NCBI GenBank assembly: GCA_014529385.2
Contig: CM043955.1
Span: forward strand, 149,809,640-149,873,639
Length of the DNA: 64,000 bases
Direction: 5' to 3'
From: Adiantum capillus-veneris
Lineage: Eukaryota > Streptophyta > Polypodiopsida > Polypodiales > Pteridaceae
Shown: in pieces, positions 55,850 through 64,000 of the stretch
Layout of the letters: every line of letters starts with the position of its first letter
Numbering within the stretch: the first letter of the stretch is position 1
Position numbers and translations under genes: made by a program
Notes under the pieces: model-generated
Database searches by the model: none
Seen by the model: only the letters and a program-made list of their open reading frames with translations
What the model was told of the DNA's origin: nothing

Positions 55850-56748
55850 GAGACTATTGCTTGTCGTCATTCCACTAAAACCCTTGAACTCTTTGGCTCG
55901 ATTCTAGAGAGGATACACATATTGGCATATCATCCCAAAAAATCGTGCGAGGTACCTAAGCTTATGCACAAATGATGCCAAATCCTTTGTGTTGCTTGTT
56001 GGATCCATAAGTAATAAAGCCTTAACTTTCTTAGGGTCAGACTCTATTCCAGTTTGTGAAACCACATGTCCTAGCAAATGAATTATGGCATGAGAAAACT
56101 TACACTTCTTTGGGTTGAGTTGCCCACCTCTTATTGAAACCTTTAAAAAATTAGTCTCAACTTCTCCAAATGTGTGACCCTAGAGCTATAACATCCAATG
56201 TTATCCAAGAAAACTCAAATGAACTTACCCAAGTAGGGACCAAACACTTTATTCATCCACCCTTGAAAGGTAGCATATGTGTCTACTAGTCCAAAAGGCA
56301 TTCTCTTGTAAGCGAAACAATCCCAAGGAGTCATGAAGGTAGTCTTCAATCGATCTTCAATTTTCATCAAGATCTGAAAGTAGCTAGAAAATACATCCAT
56401 GATTGAGTAGCGTTCATGACCTACAACTTGATTGAGGATTATATTCTGAAAGGGTAGTGGATAATGATTCCTTTTCGTGGCGGCATTCAAAGGTTTGAAA
56501 TTGACACATACACTAAATCTTCCATTCTTCTTGGGCATAATAACTACTAGAGAAACCCATTGAGACTCCTCCAATTGAAAGATAAAATCTGCTTCTAAAA
56601 GCTTTGTCACCTCTTCACAACGTTGCCTCTCATGAATAACCCCCAACCTCCTAAGCTTTTGGACATTCGGCTTGGCACATTCTTTTAGGTTGATTTTCTC
56701 CTTACAACTCCGTATATTTAGTGGTAAATAGCTTTGGAAACTCAACAA
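55850..56748 (-). pseudogene. Reverse transcriptase of relic E
   Basis: Minus-strand open frame 56748-56215: ADFIFQLEESQWVSLVVIMP, VCVNFKPLNAATKRNHYPLP, SIMDVFSSYFQILM, AYKRMPFGLVDTYATFQG, ending before the catalytic Asp pair, which lies in broken frames after 56215. Faint sequence of the rest of RT runs to about 55850. The many substitutions at conserved places indicate an old relic. Confidence 0.75.
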
Positions 56749-57242
56749 ACATACTCTTTGTTCTCTTTTTCCATCAAGTCTTCTCCTAGCATGCTTCTTA
56801 CGTCCACTTCAGCAGGCTCTATGATTGCTTTTGGATTCTCTTTCTCCTCCTTGACCTCCAGATTATGCAAGGATGCTTCCCTTTCAACACTTATTGCAAA
56901 TACATCAGGACACAATTGCATCAAGCCCTCCTCTACACTCTTATTGATGATGTAGATGAAGCATCATTGTCATACAAGCCACTTTCTGTTGAATCCGTAT
57001 CTTGCATCTCCACTAAAGACTGTGTATGGCTCTCGTGTGTCTTCATGTTGTAGACTATGGTCCTTCCTTTCTCTTGGTCGGGGATGGTGATCAAGCCTGT
57101 GCCCCAATCCTACTTAGCGCCAAGGGTTATAAGCCACGGTCTCCCTAAAATGATTGGGTATGATTTTCACCCACTAGCATCACGTAGCAATCAACCAAGC
57201 ACTCAATCCCCAAGACTTTTATCATGAATCTTTAACTATCCC
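56749..57242 (-). pseudogene. Protease C-terminal part of relic E
   Basis: Minus strand, broken frames. A sequence resembling YPIILGRPWLITLGAK followed by DWGTGLITIPDQEKGR near 57160-57070 is the end of a gypsy protease. It joins the DDGAQ part at 62352-62500 if copia element F is skipped. Confidence 0.65.
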
Positions 57243-57469
57243 TTTTACCATATACATGTGTTAGTGATGTGTGTGAACACACTAGGACCGCCAGGGCATT
57301 TTTTCCCTCTTTAGGAGGTTTTTTCCCCCGTGCATTGTATATACGCCCATCACTCTAGGGCTATCTATCTTTCCATTGCACACTAAGTCACACACTCTCA
57401 ATTGTATGCCTTGAGCTTCCTTCGTCTTCTCCAAGTTGTGTGTGTTTCTCTGCAACCCTAATTCCAACA
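57243..57469 (+). repeat. 5' LTR of element F
   Basis: 227 bp, ending CCAACA. Its first bases are TTTTACC where the 3' LTR has TGTTACC, so the terminal TG has mutated. Confidence 0.9.
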
Positions 57470-57470
57470 A

Positions 57471-57486
57471 TTGGTATCAGAGCAGG
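57471..57486 (+). other. Primer-binding site of element F
   Basis: TTGGTATCAGAGCAGG, one base after the LTR; complementary to plant initiator tRNA-Met. Confidence 0.9.
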
Positions 57487-57831
57487 TCACGTCCTCCCGG
57501 GCTTAGTCGCCAGCTACTCCAGCACACGCCTGCTCACTTTCTCCGATTTCAGTGAGCTTTGGCGAGCAATCACAGGTCGACAAAACTTTTGAGGCAGCTC
57601 GAAGAGCTTGGTCTGCTCGGAATTTTGATTTGGGCTCATTTCGGCCTCCGTTTCCACTACAGGCAGTACTGCACAGGCTATTTCGTCATTTTGTGCAGAA
57701 TTTTTGTCAGTGCCATTTTATGCATAACAGGTGCCTTATAGTTTTCTACGGTTTGTGCTATATAGCACGGGTTGTTCCCGCTCCGTTTCTCCTATTGTCG
57801 GGCAGTTTTCATATCAGGTGCAGCATTTACC

Positions 57832-60800
57832 ATGGTTGACAACAACAACACAGATGTGTTCAAGATGTTTGCTGTTGAGGACAGGTTGGATGGGGACAAC
57901 TACCCTATGTGGGCTTATATGATGCAACATGTTCTTGTGTCAAAGGGTGTCTGGAACATTGTGCAGGGCATTGATGTACGTCCTAGTTCTGAGGATGTAG
58001 GCGATGTTGAGGATGTTGCAGGTCTTGCTGCAAGGATTGCAGCTGTTAGAGTTGTTTTGCCTACGGTAGAACAAGCTCGTTGGGATGTTAAGGATGCGCA
58101 GGCTCATGCATTGATTGCGTTGTCTATGAAGCGCACCATTGTTCCTCACATCCGTTCAGCAAAATCTGCAAAACAGGCTTGGGATATTTTAGCAGGTCCT
58201 TATGCAAGCCGCAATGAGGCTAAAATTGCTTTGCTGCGTAAAGAGCTGGAGTCGAAGATTATGCATGAGAAAGATGATATGGACACTTTCCTTGCTAGTG
58301 TCAAGGATATCAATGAGCAGCTTATTTCTGCAGGTGAAGTCATTTCAGACAGTTCCCTTGTGCAGACTGTTCTTGATGCCTTACCAGATTCCTACCAGAC
58401 TTTTGCTAGTACTTGGAGACTGATGACCCAAGGAAATCCTGAAGTTGTCAAGTTTGATGCATTATGCACATTGCTGTTGAAAGAGTCACTTTCTAGAAAA
58501 AACAGGATTAGGCAGCGTGTAGTTGAACAGGCTTTTATTGCTTCTCAAAGAAAGGGTGGTAACAGTAATGCAGCCACTTCTTATGGTTCTGCTGCGAGTG
58601 GCAAAAATTCTGTTCCTAATGCTTCTGCTGGCAGTACTTCGTCTGGCAATTCTGGTGATAAGGGCAAAAAGAAGATGCGTTGCCATTATTGTAAAGCCAA
58701 TGATCACTTGATCAAGTCGTGTCCTAAGTTGAAGGCCAAAGAGGCTAAGAAGAAAGAGGGTGGTTCCACTGCAAATGTTGGTTCCACTACAAATGCAGCC
58801 ATTGTTGAGTCTTCTGTGAAAGGAGACTGTGTTGTTCATGTCGATGCAGAATGGGCTTTTAGCGCAGAGTGCACGTACAATCCTGTTGTCCATGATGCAT
58901 ACTTGTCATTTGCTGCAGATTCACATGTGTGGTATTTTGACAGTGGTGCTACAAAGCACATTACCTCACATCGTCAATTGTTTACCTCTCTCGAGTCTGT
59001 CCCTCATGGGAATTCAGTCACTTGTGCCAACAACGCCTCTTATCCAGTTCAAGGAGTTGGAAAGATTGTGCTCACTGCTGCTAATGGCAATTCCTTCACA
59101 CTTGTTGGTGCACTTTATGTACCTGGGATCAAGAAGAATCTCTTGTCTGTATCCGCACTTGCTAGACTTGGACTTGTAGTCAAATTTGTGGATGAGAGAT
59201 GTACAGTTCGTGATCTCAATTTTGGTGATGAAATTGTTGCATCTGGCCTTTTGTGCCGTGGGCTGTATAAGCTCACTTTGTATGACAAGTGTGGACAAAA
59301 TTTTGCAAATGCTGTTGCAGATTCAAGGGCTATTTCAGATGCAAAACTTTGGCATGCACGTTTTGGTCATCTAAATTTTGCCAGTTTGCTGCGTTTGCAG
59401 AAATCTGATATGGTTGCTTCTTTGCCGCCTCTTGAAGCACCTGTCAAACATGTTTGTGAAGGCTGTATTTTGGGTAAGATACAACGTTCTAAGTTTCCAA
59501 AGGATGGTTCAGTTCGGGCCACATGCAGGTTGCAGCTTGTGCATAGTGATGTTTGTGGGCCCATGCAAACTCCGTCCTTGAGCAATTACCTGTACTTCGT
59601 GACTTTCCTTGATGATTACTCCAAGCATGCATGGGTATTTCCGCTTAAAGTGAAGTCCGAAGTTTTTATGTGCTTCAAACAATTTCTGGCTATGTCTGAA
59701 AATGTCTCGAAATATACTATGGGCACCCTCCGTTCCGATCGAGGGGGGGAGTATATGTCTCATGAATTTAATGCATTTCTGGCTACTCGTGGGATAAAAC
59801 ACCAATGTACAGTGCCTTATACACCTCAGCAAAATGGTGTTGCTGAGAGGAAAAACATGTCACTGACGGAAATGGCACGATGTATGGTCAAAAGTCAAGC
59901 TTTACCGCATTCTTTTTGGCTTGAGTCCATTATGTGTGTCACTTATGTACTTAACAAGTGTCCTACGAAAGCTTTGCAGTCTATTACTCCATATGAAGCA
60001 TGGCATGATAGAAAGCCTTCTATTGAGCACATGCGTGTTTTTGGATGTTTGGCATATGCTTTGGTGCCACAAGTGCAGCGCAGAAAATTGGATGATAAGC
60101 CTGTCAAATGTATTTTTGTTGGTTATAGTGCTGAAAGCAAAGGTTACAGGTTGTATCATCCGCAAACAAAACGTATTCTAGTCTCACGAGATGTAGTGTT
60201 TGTGGAAGATTCTGTTCAGCCCTTGCTGTCATGTACCACGAATGTAAGTTCCAATGAGGCAATACAGCCCATGGGGGTTTCTGAAAATGTTTTAGATCAG
60301 CCTATTACTGATGCAGATGTACATGATGTACTTGATGAGGAAAGGACTGAAAATGAGCAGGCTAGAGGTATGCCAAAATGGCTGGTGCACACTTTGCGTG
60401 ACAGTAAATTGGATGCACCTTTGTCTAGTCGTACTCGTTTAGGCTCTCGCCATGCATCTTATGCATCAGATTGTTATGCTTTGGTTGTGTCTAGCTTACA
60501 TGATGTTGAGGAGCCTCTGACTTTTGATGAAGCACAAAATTCAGAAAATTGGATGGCTGCCATGCAATCAGAATATGATGCACTTATAGAAAATGACACA
60601 TGGACTTTATGTGATTTGCCTCCTGGCAAAAAGGCCATTGGTACGAAGTGGGTTTACAAGTTGAAATGCAAGCCGGATGGTGAGATCAATCGCCATAAGG
60701 CTTGACTTGTTGCGAAGGGTTATGCACAGCAAAAAGGCATAGATTATGAAGAGACTTTTGCTCCCACTTGTCGTATGACTACTGTGCGTTTTCTATGTGC

Positions 60801-62049
60801 ATTGGCAGTTCATTTTGGTTGGGATGTACATCAATCAGACATTGTTACTGCTTTCTTGAATGGTGACATATTTGAGGAAGTTTATGTAACGCAGCCTCGT
60901 GGTTTTGTCATAAAAGGACAAGAGGACAGAGTGTGCAAATGTAACAAGGCTTTGTATGGGTTTAAGCAATCTCCTCATGCTTGGTATGAGAAAGCTGACA
61001 CTCATTTGGTCAAACAAAGCTTTCGTAACAGTCCAACAGAAAGCACATTGTATGTAAAGCGTGAGGGTGATGTACTTCTCATTATGGTTCTTTATGTTGA
61101 TGATTTGCTGATCACTGGACCAAATGAGAGACATATTGCTGAATTTAAGGCTGATTTGAATGCTACTTTCAAGATGAAAGATTTGGGGCTGTTGCATCAT
61201 TATTTGGGTATACAGTTTAAGCAGTGTGATGGTGGTATTGCCTTGTGTCAAAAAAGTTACATAGAGACATTGCTATGTAAGTTTGGACTTGAGGATTGCA
61301 AACCTATTGCCACTCCCATGGAAACAGGTTTGAAGTTGAGTCTACATGATGCTGGTGATCCTACTGATGTCACTCTTTACCAAACTGTTGTTGGCTGCCT
61401 CATTTATGTATGCAACACGAGGCCGGATATTCAGTTTGCAGTCTCACAGGTCAGCAGATTTATGCATAGCCCAGGGTCTAAGCATTGGCAGGCTGTCAAG
61501 AGGATTTTCTGCTACCTTAGTGGCACTTTACATCTTGGCTTGTTTTATCCCAAGGGGGGCTCATTGCCACCAGACTTACATGCTTTTTCGGACTCAGATT
61601 GGGCTGGTTGTTTTGACACGTGAGCGTCCACAAGTGGTTTTTGTTTCATGCTTGGCAGTTCATGTATATCATGGTTGAGCAAGAAGCAACCTACTGTGGC
61701 CACTTCGAGTTGTGAGGCTGAGTACAGGGAAGTCTTCACAGCTACGGTTGAGTGTGTATGGCTCAGACGCCTTATGGCTGATTTGGGTGTTGGACATGAC
61801 ACTGCCAACACTATCTACACTGACAGTCAGAGCGCATTGGCAGTGGCGAGGAACCCAGTTTTTCATGCTCGCACAAAGCACATTGAGGTGCATTACCACT
61901 ATGTCAGGGAGAGGCTCTCAGCAGGATAGATCAGCTTGGCTTATGTGCCAACACAGGACAACCTTGCAGATCTTTTCACAAAGGCATTGTCTCGTGAGAA
62001 GCTTGAAGCTTTTCGCAAAGCTTTGGGCTTACTCCCCTTTGTGGACTGA
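57832..62049 (+). CDS. Copia Gag-Pol polyprotein of element F, three internal stops
   Basis: Start ATG 57832 (MVDNNNTDVFKMF, context ACCATGG). The frame is open to TGA 60703-60705, then in the same frame to TGA 61621-61623, to TAG 61927-61929 and to the natural end TGA 62047-62049, about 1400 codons. Gag domain (about residues 10-230), zinc knuckle CHYCKANDHLIKSC, protease WYFDSGATKHIT, integrase zinc residues in LWHARFGHLNF and CEGCILGK, core LVHSDVCGP / LRSDRGGEY / PQQNGVAERKN, RT with intact YVDDLLITG, and RNase H with FSDSDWAGC, SCEAEY and TDSQSA. The first two stops fall where the family has Arg, consistent with CGA to TGA. No frameshift was noticed, so only these nonsense codons disable it. 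Confidence 0.9.
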
Positions 62050-62114
62050 TCCTGTCCTCATGGCATGGCACTTCCCTTTACTCATGTGCCAGCTCTCGTT
62101 CACCGCATCACTCC

Positions 62115-62124
62115 AGGGGGGATT
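62115..62124 (+). other. Polypurine tract of element F
   Basis: AGGGGGGATT directly before the 3' LTR. Confidence 0.8.
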
Positions 62125-62351
62125 TGTTACCATATACATGTGGTAGTGATGTGTGTGAACACACTAGGACCGCCGGGGCATTTTTTCCCTCTTTAGGAGG
62201 TTTTTTCCCCCGTGCATTGTATATACGCCCATCACTCTAGGGCTATCTATCTTTCCATTGCACACTAAGTAACACACTCTCAATTGTGTGCCTTGAGCTT
62301 CCTTCGTCTTCTCCAAGCTGTGTGTGTTTCTCTGCAACCCTAATTCCAACA
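62125..62351 (+). repeat. 3' LTR of element F
   Basis: 227 bp, TGTTACC to CCAACA. Followed by the ATCCC duplication at 62352-62356. Confidence 0.95.
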
Positions 62352-62796
62352 ATCCCAAGACACCTTGCTTTTTTGTGGTTGGCCATCCTCATATGGATTG
62401 AACCATGACATCTTGATACCTGCTTCTCTAGAGTGAGTCTCAATGGGTTGGTCATGACACACACTTGGGCACCATCATCCACATATGCTTGCACTTATGT
62501 CTTCTTTCCCAAGATAGCTTCAACTATTGGCACCATATCTATAGGGTGATCAACCCTCAAAGATGACACCATGCTTTGATGCTTTTCTCTCTTGGAAGGA
62601 GGCCGTGTACTCACACATTTTGCCCATTGCCTCCTCAATTTAGCGTTTAAATCCACCAATTGAACAAAAGATATATTAGCCTTTTGATTTGATATGTCTT
62701 CAACAACATCAAAGTCTTCAACACCTTGACCAAGAGGACAGTCCTTTGGACCTATTTTTCTTCGTCGTCACCTCTTGCTACTCTCTGGTAGATCTT
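62352..62796 (-). pseudogene. Protease N-terminal part of relic E
   Basis: Minus-strand frame with AYVDDGAQVCVMTN (active-site region, about 62490-62450), then HMRMANHKKARCLG up to the element F junction. It is the other half of 56749-57242. Confidence 0.65.
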
Positions 62797-63823
62797 CTAC
62801 TTTAGCTTTCCCCTTCTTGCTCTTGTTTTCCTCTCTTCTTCTATTTCTTTCTTCTTATCATGCCTCGCTCTCTTATTGGCCAAGGCATCCACATCTTGCT
62901 GCTCAGAGGTAATGATGTTGATAGTCCTACCTTCTCCATTCGTCTCGCAGGCAACGATTGAGGTTGTTGTTGCTGTGGTGCTTCTAGTGCTATCTCTTGA
63001 TGATTTTCCTCCCCTCTTCCTCAACTGCATCCATACAAGGGATACATCCCTCCTTGCTCTCTTGGTGGTTCAAGAAAACCACGGGCGTAGTGACCCTCTT
63101 CACCACAATTGTAGCATCTTCCTTGTAGCCTTTGTCCCCTCCCAGTTGACCGCTCTTCTCTTTGATTATGTTTATCCTCAACTCTTGCAACTGATTAGCA
63201 ATATCATGCAAAGTCCTGGCTATAACGGGATCAAGACCTTGAGCCACTCACTCCACTCTATCATTCACTACCATAGGAACCATTGGTTGCACTACCACTG
63301 GCTCAACATGCGTCATACCTTGCTCCCACCTTTGTTTGATCTTTTTTCTCTTGGCCTCGGCAATTTCCACTGCTATTTCAAATGTAGCAGGCTCCTCTTG
63401 ATCGACCTTCTCCCTTACACTTGGATGTAGACGGTCCATAAATTGTTGTACTTTGAAGAAATCTGCTGGTGGTGCTTGGAATTCTACCTCTAACTGCATC
63501 CAAAGTCCTCTGAAGTGTTGCAAAAACTCATGAAAGTTAGCATGAACATCTTGTTGCAAACCTCTCAACTTTGTCGTTGCTTCTATCATTGTCATACTCT
63601 TTCCAAACCTGTCAAAAATTGCATGCTTCACGTGCTCCCATGTTTGCCTTTTGTCTTCCAAACCTTCAAACCACTCAAGAGCTTCCCCTTTTAGTGCAAG
63701 AGGAAATACATGAAGCTTTGCTTTGTCGTTTATAATGTGCATACCAAGGGTATGCCGCTCAAAATCAACAATCCAGTCCTTCACATCCTCCTTTCTCGTA
63801 AACAATGGCCTACTATAATCCAT
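62797..63823 (-). pseudogene. Gag of relic E
   Basis: Minus strand. A 191-codon frame (63823-63248) has the gag capsid domain: LFTRKEDVKDWIVDFERH, LALKGEALEWFEGL, VKHAIFDRFG and FHEFLQHFRGLW. After a frame change at about 63248 a zinc knuckle is visible in a different frame near 63110 (CYNCGEEGHYARG, last Cys lost), followed by a Lys/Glu/Arg-rich stretch to 62797. This resembles gags of the YNCG(E)xGH type common in plant gypsy elements. Confidence 0.75.
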
Positions 63824-64000
63824 CCCTTCAGAGTTGCTTCTCCCTTATGTGAGTAATTCACAAAAGTTGAAGTCTTGTGCTTCAACCATGTTAGCAAGTC
63901 TTCATGATTGGACATATGTAGCATAGTTGTCTGGCACTAACATCATGTAAATACTTAGGGAAGCTAATCGAATGGGGCACAAAGAATCTTTGAGGGTGTC
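63824..64000. other. Upstream region of relic E, no feature seen
   Basis: Probably the leader of relic E; the LTR and primer site would lie beyond the window. Confidence 0.4.

Larger units (their letters stand above)
57243..62351 (+). mobile_element. Ty1/copia element F, nested in relic E
   Basis: 5.1 kb, with 227-bp LTRs 57243-57469 and 62125-62351 that differ at 6 positions (97.4 percent identical). The target duplication is ATCCC (57238-57242, 62352-62356). It has an initiator-Met primer site and a polypurine tract, and one Gag-Pol frame with three internal stops. The gene order is copia. Confidence 0.95.
55850..63823 (-). mobile_element. Gypsy relic E, interrupted by copia element F, continues past the window
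   Basis: Minus strand: gag (63823-62797), protease (about 62500-62352 and 57242-57000) and RT (56748 to about 55850), interrupted at 57243-62351. Protease immediately before RT marks Ty3/gypsy. No LTR was seen on the left, integrase and RNase H are missing, and the 5' end is beyond 64000. A different family from elements A, B and C. Confidence 0.75.

Overview
This window is nuclear DNA of a land plant with a large, retrotransposon-rich genome. The host evidence is the 3' end of an intron-containing gene related to COP1-interacting protein 7 (CIP7), a plant-specific family, at 1-2410. The rest is mostly LTR retrotransposons with plant-type primer sites (initiator-Met and Asp tRNA types), long dinucleotide repeats and low gene density. 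The short introns (77, 90 and 72 bp) and the repeat style would fit a fern or another non-seed plant, but the species cannot be fixed from sequence alone.

Layout. 1-2410: CIP7-like gene, 5' end outside the window. 2963-13328: Ty3/gypsy element A on the minus strand, with LTRs of about 560 bp and a perfect 5-bp target duplication ACTAA. It is decayed, carries a 445-bp hAT-like insertion in its reverse transcriptase, and has a foldback in its 3' part. 13334-19161: gene-poor DNA with many (CT)n/(GA)n tracts, direct repeats and a possible 2.7-kb terminal-inverted-repeat element. 19162-23584: minus-strand Ty1/copia relic with one recognisable LTR, several tandem duplications and a small plus-strand LTR piece. 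24203-33170: element B, a minus-strand gypsy copy that keeps gag, protease and a C-terminal tail but lacks RT, RNase H and integrase. 34098-53505: element C, the full-length relative of B on the plus strand, inserted into an older copia LTR (TSD GTGGG) and itself interrupted by copia element D at 39287-44766 (minus strand, TSD CCAAA). 53911-55849: no gene seen. 55850-64000: minus-strand gypsy relic E, interrupted in its protease by copia element F at 57243-62351 (plus strand, TSD ATCCC).

How the pieces fit. The window is a record of nested insertions, and most junctions can be placed to the base from target duplications. Elements B and C are the most interesting part. In C, gag, protease, RT, RNase H, integrase, a second retropepsin-like domain (DTGA) and a WVPK-repeat tail lie in one continuous reading frame broken by point stops. 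A further small acidic ORF of unknown function follows. B is a derivative of the same family whose internal deletion joins the protease region to the WVPK tail in frame, so the unknown tail was kept while the catalytic pol domains were lost. No element here looks fully intact: all carry stops, frameshifts or altered catalytic residues. Several stops are CGA-to-TGA changes, as expected from deamination of methylated CpG.
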